Source of the DNA: Angiostrongylus vasorum
Lineage: Eukaryota; Nematoda; Chromadorea; Rhabditida; Metastrongylidae
NCBI GenBank assembly: GCA_018806985.1
Contig: JADANN010000004.1
Location: 124,001-188,000, forward strand
Length of the DNA: 64,000 bases
Direction: 5' to 3'
The notes beneath the pieces were generated by a model that did no database searches, had not been told where the DNA came from, and worked only from the letters and a program-made list of their open reading frames with translations. Within the stretch, counting starts at the first letter, position 1, and each line of letters opens with the position of its first letter. Position numbers and translations under genes: made by a program. This document shows, piece by piece, positions 52,128 through 62,515 of the stretch.

Positions 52128-52386
52128 GGCGTTAATCAATCCCTAAGGGATGCGGCATGCATTTGACTTCATTAAGCATCGTTTAGAGGGGATTGAATGC
52201 ATATCTGGCCTTTGTAATGCGGTGGCGTACCGATGTATCGAACCAGTGCTACTATCCTCCCAGACAAGTCTAGTATCAATTTGCCAACCCCGGGGAGGGA
52301 AACGAAAAGCTTGGTGTGCCATGGGCGCGGGGATCGATTCCACGTGTGTGTTGCAGGGCGCCTCCGACCACTGCGCCATACGAGCC
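52128..52386 (-). mobile_element. SINE1 copy
   Basis: The reverse complement begins TATGGCGCAGTGGTCGGAGG, with the B-box-like GGAATCGATCC, the body AGACTTGTCTGGGAGGATAG and the 3' part ATATGCATTCAATCCCC. Full-length. Confidence 0.72.
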
Positions 52387-52598
52387 TTTTTTCAATTAAT
52401 TCCGGCATATTCAAAAATATGTAGGGTGTTGGAATACCACAAAAAAGATGCTTCACTAATCTCTTTCCACTATGGCGAACTCCATAGATTCTAAAAAAAG
52501 CACAATTTCTTGTGGCCGCTGAGGCAACGCTCTATGATAGTTCGAAAACTTTCGTTTATGGTCTATGCCGGGATCAGCGCAGTGTATGTGTTCTAAAA

Positions 52599-52654
52599 AT
52601 GGATTTTCTGAACGCTCCCATATTAATAATGGATTTTCTGAACGCTCCCATATC
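52599..52654. repeat. two 30-base tandem units
   Basis: The segment AATGGATTTTCTGAACGCTC followed by CCATAT occurs at 52,599-52,624 and again at 52,629-52,654. Confidence 0.9.
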
Positions 52655-52764
52655 ATATGTCAGTGCAAAAGCTTAATTTATTCGCTCTTGCTCAGTATAA
52701 TTTAATTATAATCCTGCTTATGTTTTGAAAAATTCCATTCTTTGGAATACCAAGACTCGAAACA

Positions 52765-53390
52765 GCAATTTCGACAAAACTATTCTACGAATTCAAACTC
52801 GAGCGTTCGCAACCCAAGCAACTCAAAACATTAATAGACTATGGGGCTAAGCAATGTTACCGAAGGTGCAGCCCAACGTTGGTTTCAAGGATTTCGTCGT
52901 GGTGAATTCGATTTTGGTGATATAGGACGTCGCGGACGTCCTTCTAGTGACAACGATGAATCGAAGGCTTTAGTAGAAAGCATATACGTGCACAACGATT
53001 CGATTATTGCAGAGCAACTCATTGTAAGTATTGTAACTGTTTTGCAGCATCTAAAGAAAGTTAGATAGAAGGAACTCAGCCAATGGATGTACGAATTTCC
53101 AACATCTTGTACTACTGACATGGCAAAAGATGAACTGAGAAACTTTTTCATTTACCATACTCGCAGAACTTCCCGCATACCGTCTACCACTTCTTCAAGC
53201 AGCTCCATAACTTCCTTCGTGAAAGAATATCCAGAAACCCAAGCATGGTCGAAAACATTCCAGCAACTTCCCCGCCTCCAGAAATCCAGAGTTTTATGAC
53301 ACAAACCTGTTTCTCGTTGGTAAAAATGAGTAGATTCTAACGAATATAGAAACTGTAATTAAAAAAAACATTCTGAGCTGGGATGGACTA
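52765..53390 (+). pseudogene. mariner transposase relic, catalytic core deleted
   Basis: The N-terminal helix-turn-helix region of a mariner transposase is visible in pieces: FYEFKLERSQ, QNINRLWG, VTEGAAQRWFQGFRRGEFDF, RRGRPSSDNDESKALVESIY. After ELSQWMYEFPT (about 53,080-53,110) the sequence jumps to the C-terminal region (YHFFKQLHNFLRE, NPEFYDTNLFLVGKNE). The DDD catalytic segment of about 170 residues is absent. It cannot be active. Confidence 0.75.
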
Positions 53391-53452
53391 CTGCAAAGAA
53401 ATAGCTTGAAACCTCTTATTAATTCATGAAAAACTTAATAGCCATAACTAAC

Positions 53453-53836
53453 TTTCTTTCAACGGTTTACCGCCTCATCGTGGCTGGGAGGTGTTCCTGG
53501 GTGTCGGACTACGATGTACAGCGGGGGGGATTCGTCCCCCGGCAGGGTCTCTCTAGCTAAGAAGGAGTCCGGCGTTTCCATCAGGAAGCCCTAGCTAGGA
53601 GTAAACCAATACCAGGATCCGCCACCGTCCTCGTATCAAAGTCGCGTGGTGGAAAATCTCCCTCTGATTCACAAAGGCTGCGACTGCCCGTGGTGGTAAG
53701 ACCTAGGGCAGACTTTGGCCAAGCCGACCTCGGAGTTCCAGGGAACTACAATGGCTTAACCAGCAAATCTCCGAAAAATGGTGATTATGTTGGGGCCCGC
53801 GCAACCAGTGAGGACGGGGCCGTTCAAACATCAAGT
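53453..53836 (+). mobile_element. non-autonomous half-LINE, copy 3
   Basis: A 384-base insert flanked by ATAACTAAC (53,444-53,452 and 53,837-53,845). It begins TTTCTTTCAACGGTTTACCG, contains GGCAGGGTCTCTCTAGCT and CTCCCTCTGATTCACAAAGG (the latter like the RTE-2 leader at about 31,825), and ends GGGGCCCGCGCAACCAGTGA, GGACGGGGCCGTTCAAACAT, CAAGT, like the RTE-2 3' tail. No protein is encoded. Confidence 0.85.
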
Positions 53837-54838
53837 ATAACTAACCTCGTTCGAAGGTCGTGCTTTGATTAATACCAAAAATTTCATGTCGCTAGTAAAG
53901 ATAAACCCATCCATGCATAAAAAGACTTTCGCGAGAAAAAAAAACTGAAGAGCTTATCAGGGGTTTTGCTCGACAACTCAAAGTAGTGAAGGCGAGTCGA
54001 ATCAAAATCAAAAGTTGTAGAGACAGAAGTATATCCTTCATGGGACCTTCATGACTTCTATCGCCAATTGTGTCACCACGACAAAGGGCTTCTATCGTGC
54101 CATTACAATTCTGCTAACGTGGGAAATAAAATTTAAAAGGTCGCAAAGCTTTTTCTCTGCTGCCTGCAGTAGATGACAAATTCAAAGGTTTGGAAATGGA
54201 ATAGTATGGTCGTTCATAAAAAACTCACCTCCATTTTGAATCACTTGGTTATTCTTCCCAAAACTGTTATAATCGAAAAAGGGAAAAAACTTTCAAACAC
54301 CTCAATCGTATGGGAGAAACGAACCAAGGTAGTTTGGTAATTATGGCAGCACCTGATGTGCTTCTACGGCGTTCAGTGACCATGAAAAAAAATATGAAGA
54401 AGAATAGCAGCATGGGGATGTGATCGACCCTTTGAAATCCGACTCCATTTAAACAGAAATCCAAGTGTTCGTGTTAGCTCATTCGACACAGCTACCTCTT
54501 TTGCGCCCTGGTGAAAACTATCTGGGATTGTCCATGCTGACACTCTGAGGCCTCCACTGATTTCGATGATTACGACACTACTACTGTCTTATTCTAATTA
54601 TTATATATACATATACGCTATACATATATGTGTACGTAGATCAACTACATACGAGATTCTAAAGGAATGTTCATTTATAATGTTTATGTGAGTGTATCTT
54701 TCATATAAATATCTGCTGTTTATTGATTCATGAATCACAGCGATATGTCAATTATACTAACGAAAAGTGAGATCTTCATTTTAAACCAATGAAAAATCAG
54801 TACATTTTTATAATGTGCTCGATAGGCTTCCGCTTTAG

Positions 54839-54983
54839 GTCCGGAACGAGAGCATCCGCGGCAGCGTATCCTAGAGGTAAGAGCACGAGAACACACTCAT
54901 TGCTAGGGCGCCGCAGAACTCGAGATATGATAGATCCGACGTTCAGAGGAGATGTCACAACAGTGCTTAATCCAACGTACTAA
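54839..54983 (+). CDS. possible terminal exon of an unknown plus-strand gene
   Basis: The acceptor-like CTTCCGCTTTAG precedes a frame reading SGTRASAAAYPRGKSTRTHS, then RRRTRDMIDPTFRGDVTTVL and NPTY, then stop. Basic and coding-like, with a C-terminus ending in an aromatic residue. A donor-like GTAAGA after CCTAGAG (about 54,874) offers another reading. I found no partner exon. Confidence 0.28.
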
Positions 54984-55184
54984 AATACCAGACTAAAAAA
55001 GGATTATAGGAAAAAGCGTAGTAAGAGACATAAAAGTAGTATTAAAACTCTAATTCTTTTCTAACGAACAAAAAGTTTTTTTACAAGTAAAAATCCTAAT
55101 AATTTGAAGCAGGATGTTGATTGGACATTCCCCAAGACCAAGTTGATACGAAAATAATAGCCATTTTTGCTCTCGACATTCGTG

Positions 55185-55262
55185 TTGAGCAAACACGAGG
55201 TGTTACTTTATTCTTCATTCCGTTAAGGTCGACGTTTCAGCAGCATCGTCTTCTTCAGAGGT
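55185..55262 (-). repeat. hammerhead-like motif, locus 3
   Basis: The minus strand reads CCTCTGAAGAAGACGATG then CTGCTGAAACGTCGACC, and later AATAAAGTAACACCTCGTGT, like loci 1 and 2. The second core box GAAAC is intact here. Confidence 0.45.
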
Positions 55263-55941
55263 GTTTATTACGTGCCTTCTCCTAAGGAAGAACTAAGGAA
55301 GGTGCCGAAGAGGAACAAAAAGTTACTTTGTCATTGCAAAGATTTTGAACAAATTTTACAACGAATGCTTGGCAAATGTGTTGCCGATGCACATTTTTAA
55401 AACTTTTTTCTTGCCTAATAATTTTCCTACAATAGTTATTTGAGACTCAGTTTACGACGACTCCAGGTTGGTCTCCTCATTGCACAGAAAGCATCTCTTT
55501 TTTTAATGAGTTTAATCTTGGATATTATAATGTAACCAAGCACGGTATTGTTCCAATCCCATCGCAGCTCACCAAACCTCTCACCTTTCCGGGATCAGGA
55601 AACTGGGATTGGAACTCTCTAGGAAAGTCTCACTTAATGTGATTCATGAGGCGACAATCCTCAAGCAGCAGCGAAGCTGCAAGCGAAGAAATGCTCGATG
55701 AGCTTCGTGGATGGTGGATGTAAGCAAACGAATCGAATACGAAAAGTGCAGGGATTCGCATAGTATATGTGAAGATGAGTCATGTACAAAAAAGAGCGCA
55801 TAGATTGATGTTATTTCATAAAGACATGTCGTGTAGCACATAAGTAAAAAACTGAACTCTAGATTTATTCACATCACAGGAAAAAGAAGGGCTTTAGAAA
55901 AAGTAATACGGAGATAATTCGAAAGGTGTCATAATGCAGAC

Positions 55942-56582
55942 ATGAGTTTTCATAGAAGGCGGTGCCTCGTGGGTACATCTGCAGTTCCTAGCAACCATTT
56001 GAAGGCGACGAAAGAACCTGTTCCTCAAAAAGGAACTTGTGGGTTATTGAAAAACGCAAGGTTAATTAATCACCAATTGAAAAGCTCGACAAACGAGGGC
56101 CGCGTAATTAAAGCAAATTGCTACAGTCGTCGGGAGATCCGTCCTCCACTTGCTAGACTTTTTCCAAAGGCGAGTTTAGACCAAGAGATGGTTGCGGTAA
56201 TTTTTTCGTTTTCCGAAGATGGAATCGTCCTACGAAGCGTTCAGACTCTTGATGGAATACTACAGCAGAATAACACTATCACTAAATCGATGGAATTTAT
56301 CAAGAAATGGAGCGTATTTATCCCGCTTGGGTTAATAGAAAAGATCCAACCCCTTGGCACAAAAACGCTCAACCAGATGTTATAGAACTAACGATAAAAG
56401 GTTATATGAGTTGGAGTATGAAACCACGTCTTCTCCATCGCATTCAGCGAATTTTCCGCCAACTACTACTTTTTTCAATCATTTCAGCAGCTGCTATCTG
56501 TGAACATCGTCAACCACTAAACTGCTGGAAAAAAATTACGTTCGAAGAAATAAGTCTACGTCTTTCTGGGCAAAATGTTTAG
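55942..56582 (+). pseudogene. two overlapping coding-like frames, unrecognised
   Basis: A 147-codon frame (KNARLINHQLKSSTNEGRVI, then RREIRPPLARLFPKASLDQE) runs into a second frame (MERIYPAWVNRKDPTPWHKN, then YMSWSMKPRLLHRIQRIFRQ) with an overlap of about 80 bases. Both look protein-like, suggesting one ORF split by a frameshift. No family recognised; neither has visible splice sites. Confidence 0.3.
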
Positions 56583-56711
56583 ACTTTAATACCTCCCACT
56601 TTGACTAGTAAAACTGCGTATGTGCTGAATGAGAGCAATTCAAAGTTGTCGTCCAAAAATGCCCATTATTTAGCATCAGCATGGTATTCGGATGAAACAG
56701 CATCTTCTATG

Positions 56712-57086
56712 TTATGTTTTACATCCTTCTATATTTCTGTAAATCTGACCTGGATTGCAGATAGCAGCATTCCGACCGCAATTGCAGTACTGATTCGGTT
56801 GTAGTGGAAAAGCCGAAGGTGTGTATCGCCAACTGTTTTGAATATCTGTAGAAAATATTTCTGAAGACAGTAGTGAATAAGTAAAACTTATCTGTTGCAA
56901 AGTGCTATGTAACGTAATGAGGTTAGACTTTAGAACAGGAAATCCTTCAAATGAAGCAAAATAATTGACTGTAATAGAGAAGCCTATTGAGAGTACAAAT
57001 CTTTGCCGTATCTGACTCTCATCGACTTCAAGAACGCGCTTGATTTTGTAGAGACAGAACCAACGTAGAATTTTTACATCACCCAA
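56712..57086 (-). other. unrecognised 124-codon open frame
   Basis: The minus frame contains FEGFPVLKSNLITLHSTLQQ and PNQYCNCGRNAAICNPGQIY, a cysteine-bearing stretch. It could be an exon of an unknown extracellular protein or chance. It opposes the previous feature. Confidence 0.22.
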
Positions 57087-57844
57087 GCACCTCTGCTCAG
57101 TAGACCTTTTGTGTTTTATAACATAACTTTATAACTTAATGTACCATTCCACTATGATATTATCGCCCGTGTAAAAATGGAAGTTCAGCAAGGCTATACC
57201 ATATCATCAAAACTATTTAACACGAAAAAAGCATCCTATCGTTGAACCTGAAGAAAGTCCAGAACTACAAAGCAAAAGGCTTAACGAGTGCCCAAAATTT
57301 AATGAAGAGGACATTGAACATCTGATTCTTTGGTCACGTCTTCAACACTGAGAGTTTTCCTTCTTACAGCAGTCCCCCTAGATCTAGTCCTTGAAACCTA
57401 GATGAAGATTGCTAAGTATTTTCGTTCCGCTACTAAGGTTATGTTAAAAAATCCCGTATGACGCAACCATATATATTGATTTAATTAAGTATACACATTT
57501 ATGCATACTTCTGGAAAATGCAAATTTTCACGGACTTCTTTAGGGGAATCGCCGCAACTCAAAAAAACTCGAAGACTACTTTTAAGAAGTGTCTGAGAAC
57601 CCTCTAATAGGGCTGCCCCAAAATTCTAGGGAGAATCGATTGGCCCAGCACTCGTCGACATCCACGAAGAAGACAAATTCCTAGGTGGCAGCGGAAGTTA
57701 CACGCAAATCCGAAGACCTGTTTGTAAAATGCGTGGAAGACTACTAACTGACAAAAATAAGTGTTGAGATTCTCACAGTATATGAAGACGACTTATATGA
57801 ACTGGAGACAAAAATCGAGAGATCTTCATCAGCGAAGAACTTTC

Positions 57845-59335
57845 AGTCGGTTAGTCGTGCGGCTACGTCGAGTGCACTGGTGTTGAGAGTAAACAAGGAC
57901 AAAAAGGACCATGTGCTTTCTCTAAGACTTAGAGGTAAAGCTCTTTGTTTCTGCTGGGTTGAGTTGAAATGAACTATTTGTACGCAGACATTATCACAAG
58001 CATACGTGTTTGGGTGGTTCTACTTAGGCATATCTTGAGTATCTAACACACCAGTTCGACTGAAAGCTAGCAATCAACGGATTGGAAAGCATCTGGAAAA
58101 CAATTGGGAGCTGCTTTCAAAAAATAAGCTCTTGTCTGTCCTTAAAAGAGTAAGAAAGCTTTCCATCGCTATCAACCAATAGAAACCGTGAAATTAACGA
58201 GTCTCATTCTGTTAACTCCAAAGGAGGATCACAAACAGCAACACCACGATTATGGAGGACTGCCTAAAGCTTCAAAATCATCCTATGCCGCCTAAATATG
58301 AAAAGTCTAAGGTGACTATGTTTAGTTCAATAGGAGCAAATTAACAAGCGGACCAAGAAGATTAGGTATAATGTCATAGAACTGATTAAGACAGGAGTAC
58401 ACAACCTCTTTAATGACGATTCCGATACCAAAGAAGAATTATTCCGCGGAACACACGGTAATCGAAGAGTCGGTGGCATTGGTGTCGTCGTAAGTAGCAA
58501 ACTGACTACGAACATCGATTCATCCAAACGATTTGACCTGAATCGGGCGTTGATAGTAGAGAATATGTGAACGGCATTTATAATCACCATCAACTGCATT
58601 CAACGTTCAGATTTGACGAAGACGATACCAACGTGTTCTCGATGGTAGCCTTCTGAAGAATACCATTTGGAGACCGAGACTGAAGAACTATGAACAGGGC
58701 AAGCGGGTGTATGGATTTACCACCACGAACCGTACTGAAACGTGACCATTTCAAAGCCCCCCTTCTCAAAGTTGGGCGTTGGAGTCTCTTAATCGATGCT
58801 AACATAACGAAGTAAGCACTTTTCAATCAAATTTGTAGCTTAATCGATAAAATTATTGCCATGAAGCTTCACACAAGATAGGACCATGGATATTTTGCGC
58901 ATGACTCTTTTTCTTCGCAAAAAGGAAGGAAGGTCGCCAAATCAAAAAGCATCTGCATCTGCAACCCCTGTCACATTTTTATGATAAGGATAGACCAGAT
59001 AGAATACTACTGCATACAGAACGGCAATGAAGACTTTTACGGAGTTGTATTCCGGTTTCTTCATTGTTTCCACACCGTGTATTAGAGGAAGATTGATTTA
59101 TCTTCGCGAAATTCCTTCGCAAATTGGTCGAGCTTCTTATCTCTAGAGAACTATACTGTACAAAATCCGATATCGAGAATACTGGAGCGAACTATTTGAA
59201 GAAGCTGCCTCCCATCTTCATCCACACATCATCTTTGCTTCCCATTCCTTACTTGTCAAAATTAATGGTTCCCAGTGATTGGAAAATGAGTAGGATCGTG
59301 TTGATCCATAGAAATGGAGGCAGGGGTAAATAGTG
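57845..59335 (+). mobile_element. RTE-1 LINE relic
   Basis: It starts with leader sequence (CGGTTAGTCGTGCGGCTACG, compare 22,551). It contains endonuclease-like TTCCGCGGAACACACGGTAA and GTCGGTGGCATTGGTGTCGT (about 58,440-58,490), and pre-RT sequence reading LKKLPPIFIHTS and WKMSRIVLIHRNG (about 59,195-59,320). It is heavily degenerate and 3'-truncated. Confidence 0.68.
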
Positions 59336-59827
59336 CAGTAACGGCATGTCGTCACTTTTCTACACTGTGTTTGTCGTAGTCGTCGTCAATAGGAACAGTT
59401 AATGCAAAACCATATCCGAAAGGAAGATCTCGAAGAAAACTCAATACGACGGATGGTGATTTTTGACACATGATATTTCAGGTAACGCGAATTTTCAAGA
59501 CATCGCTTTATCCCATGTTTGTTGAGTTAAAAAGTGGATTTGACTCATTTAAGAAAGAAACAATCAAGGAAACTATCGACAGTTGTTCAGTGTCGCGGTA
59601 TGGCTCTTAGTAGTCAAGTCGATTAGACTCCAATGAAGTGGAGCACGGCTCAAATAAAGATTCCTCAATCGGTACTTTCTTTTTACACAAGACTACAGTT
59701 GAACTGCAGCCATAGGTTCTGATCTATTTTCATGGTGGCGATGCATCACCCGGAATTATATTAGCTAGTAAATAACGAACGCCTAATTTTCACAGCAAGA
59801 TATTGAACACTTATCGTGGGGTTATTA

Positions 59828-60100
59828 ATAATGGCGAGTGGCGCAGTGGTCAGAGGCGCTCTGCATTACACATGGGATCGATCCTCGCACCACAGGCCCA
59901 CCAAGCCCTCCATTCCACCGGGGCCGGCAAATTACTACCGGACTTGTTTGGGAGGATAGCAGCACTGGCTAGATACATCGATAAGCTACCACAAGTCATT
60001 GTAAATGCCAGATATGCATTCAATCACCTCCAACGATGCGTAATGAAGTCGAATGCCTTGCGCATCCCTCAGGGCCAACGCCAACTTCGAGAGCTTTATC
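59828..60100 (+). mobile_element. SINE1 copy, well preserved
   Basis: It contains GAGTGGCGCAGTGGTCAGAG (A box), GGGATCGATCCTCGC (B box), ACCGGACTTGTTTGGGAGGA and ATATGCATTCAATCACCTCC, and ends GAGAGCTTTATCC. An open frame of 118 codons across it is incidental. Confidence 0.75.
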
Positions 60101-60394
60101 CTTTTATGGTGAGGCTAAGCAAAATTCGACTCTACGAAGTACGGCGGACAGTAGAATAAGATAACATATAGTTGAATGTAGATTGCCTGCAGCGATATGT
60201 TCGCTTTGCGGACCTTGTCGTTCTCATATCAACAGACATTACGGGGAACGGATTTTGAACGATTTCTTCAGTTCTTGTGAAAAAACTTGTTTTTGGAGAA
60301 ATCATTAAAAAAACGGATTCGCGATCAAGACGTTCGTTCCAGATGCTCCGCCCACGCCGAATGTCCAGCTATGCCTACATAAGACGAGAAGCCT

Positions 60395-60800
60395 GCACGA
60401 TTGGCTGAGTAGGTGGAAACGAGCGTCCTGGGTAGCACACAAGAGCATCAGAGATACAGGAGGTGGAAAAGACAAGGAACAACCAGCTAGATGCCCACCT
60501 TTTCGACTTTACAATTCTGTCTCTCTTAGTGTACACCTCATAAAATTGGATGCTTACGTAGGCAATGAAACCACATCCAATGAAATCCAATGCTCTATCG
60601 AGAGGACGATGCTGGCATAATACTGAATCGAACCAGCGAAAGAATAGTTATGCAAAAGTAGAAAGCCGGCGACCAGATGATCATATTTCGTCACAAAATT
60701 TCTGTAAGAAAAAATACGACGCTTTTCTTATTCCTTGGAACTCAGTGAACAACTCTGAGGACATCGGAAATTCGCTGAAATCCAATTGAGTTAATTGAAG
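60395..60800 (+). mobile_element. RTE-1 LINE fragment
   Basis: TAGATGCCCACCTTTTCGAC and TACGTAGGCAATGAAACC align with the RTE-1 C-terminal coding region (DAHLFDST and onward), and AGGACGATGCTGGCATAAT continues it. Very degenerate. Confidence 0.5.
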
Positions 60801-60904
60801 ATAAATACAAGGACAGATGATCTGATAGATACACTAACAATTACTTGCCAAATGGAAGTAAAACGTAAAAACGCAACAAAATATGTGATAAAACTTTGAT
60901 TCGT

Positions 60905-62515
60905 TTCACCTGTCACTTGTCAACTGTAGTCCACTTGACCATCGAGTGACTCGAGCAGGCAGCAGTAAAGCTTCCATTTTTTCCTGTCGCATGCAAGAGT
61001 AGCCCAGTGGGTTCTGCTCGCTCTAGAGACTCGTTGAGAATCATATCTTCCTTCTAGGCTGTTCTTGAAGAACTCTGACCATCGGATCGGTGGTCTTCCT
61101 GCAGTACGTGTGACATCCCGAGGAATCCAGTCACTAACGGCTCTTGTCCATCGGTTGTCATTCATACGCATTACGTGTCCGGCCCACCTTATCTTCGACT
61201 GTTTGGCGTACAGAATGGCATCTTTGATTTTTGATCGTTGAGGCAGATCGGAGCTTCGGATCCCATCCCTCACTTGTGTGAAACGGAATACTCCTAGCAT
61301 CGTCCTTTCGACTGCGCGTTCAATAACGCTAAGTGATCTTTCATCCTGCTTACGCAGCGACCAAGTTTCTAACGCATACGTTACGGCAGGAAATATCGTT
61401 GAGTCGAAAAGGTGGGCACGGAGTCGGGTGTTCTTTGTTCTCTTCACTACGTCCTCGATGCTCTTGAAAGCACCCCAAGCAGCTCGTTTCTTTCTGCTCA
61501 ACTCTGGAGCCATGTCGTTCAACATGTTGATTTCCCGACCCAGATAGATATAACTGGAGCATTCGGAGATATTCGTTCCGTTGAGCATGAATGGGGCATG
61601 GGAAACCAATCAGTTTTTATGAACATCTTTTCGTGAGATTTAGTCTAGTCGAAGACTAATCGTTCCACAGGTCTTATCAAAGTCGACAAGCATACGTTCC
61701 GCTTGGCTAATGTTTGGTGTTATAAGGACGATGTCATCAGCAAAGCGATGATGATGTAACCGCCGACCATCGATTTTCACTTCCATGTTATCTCATTTCA
61801 ATGTTTGCATGACGTTCTGGAAGCTGGTGGTAAATAATTTTGGCGAGATGGTATCGCCTTGCCTAACCCCTCTTTTGACGTCAACGTTAATAATATCGTT
61901 GTAGAATGCAGATATCTTGGTTGCGAAACTTTTGTACAGCTCACAAGGGATCTTTACATACTGAGCAAGGGACAGAACGGTCTTACGTACTTTCCGGAGA
62001 CTTCAATGAGCCTTGTTTTCGTGTGGGTATGGCCCACCATACTAAATCCTTTTCGAAACCCTGCTTGCTCACATGGCTGTCCTTCGTCCAATGTTCTGTT
62101 AATCCTGTTTAGGATGACTCGAGTTAAAAGTTTGTAGACGACAGACAGTAAGCAGATTGGACGATAGTTGCCGATAACCTGTAGGTCACCCTTCTTAAAC
62201 AATAACACGGTCTTGCTGGTCTTCCAGTGGGTAGGGACCTTGCTTTCAGACAGGTTACGTGTGAAGAGCCGAGCCAGTGTGTTTATGAGGACTGGCGGAA
62301 GGTTCTTCAGGTGTTCTGTCTTATCCTGACCGGACCTGGTGTTGTTCGATTTTTCACCGACGAAATGGTATGTCAGATTTCGGAAAGGAGAACCGGTGGT
62401 ACAACATATCCATCCTCCTTTATTTCATATGACGGAAGGTTGACGTGGCTATCGAAGAGATCTGAGTATTATTCGTGAATGATTTTCTCCATTACCTTTC
62501 TGGACGCTGTAACTG
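60905..62515 (-). mobile_element. RTE-1 LINE, 5'-truncated, best preserved copy
   Basis: It spans from just before the reverse transcriptase (minus-strand start near 62,515) to the 3' end (60,905). Motifs: NYRPICLLSVVYKLLTRVIL, QAGFRKGFS, FADD at 61,733-61,744, YLGREINMLNDMAPELSRKK and RWAGHVMRMNDNRWTRAVSD. Sequence is nearly identical to the copy at 22,512 over long stretches. Some frameshifts remain in the RT half. Confidence 0.9.
60920..61609 (-). CDS. intact C-terminal part of an RTE-1 ORF2 protein (229 codons)
   Basis: The frame runs from MVSHAPFMLNGTNISECSSY through the region after the RT palm, RAHLFDSTIFPAVTYALETW and RWAGHVMRMNDNRWTRAVSD, to a stop. It has no interruptions, unlike the same region at 25,245-25,937. 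It lacks the RT catalytic core, so the fragment has no enzyme function on its own. No host promoter is evident. Confidence 0.7.
   Translation of the reverse strand: MVSHAPFMLNGTNISECSSYIYLGREINMLNDMAPELSRKKRAAWGAFKSIEDVVKRTKNTRLRAHLFDSTIFPAVTYALETWSLRKQDERSLSVIERAVERTMLGVFRFTQVRDGIRSSDLPQRSKIKDAILYAKQSKIRWAGHVMRMNDNRWTRAVSDWIPRDVTRTAGRPPIRWSEFFKNSLEGRYDSQRVSRASRTHWATLACDRKKWKLYCCLLESLDGQVDYS

Noticed and set aside
59803..60159. 118-codon plus ORF
   Set aside because: Read through a SINE1 copy; other SINE1 copies break the frame.
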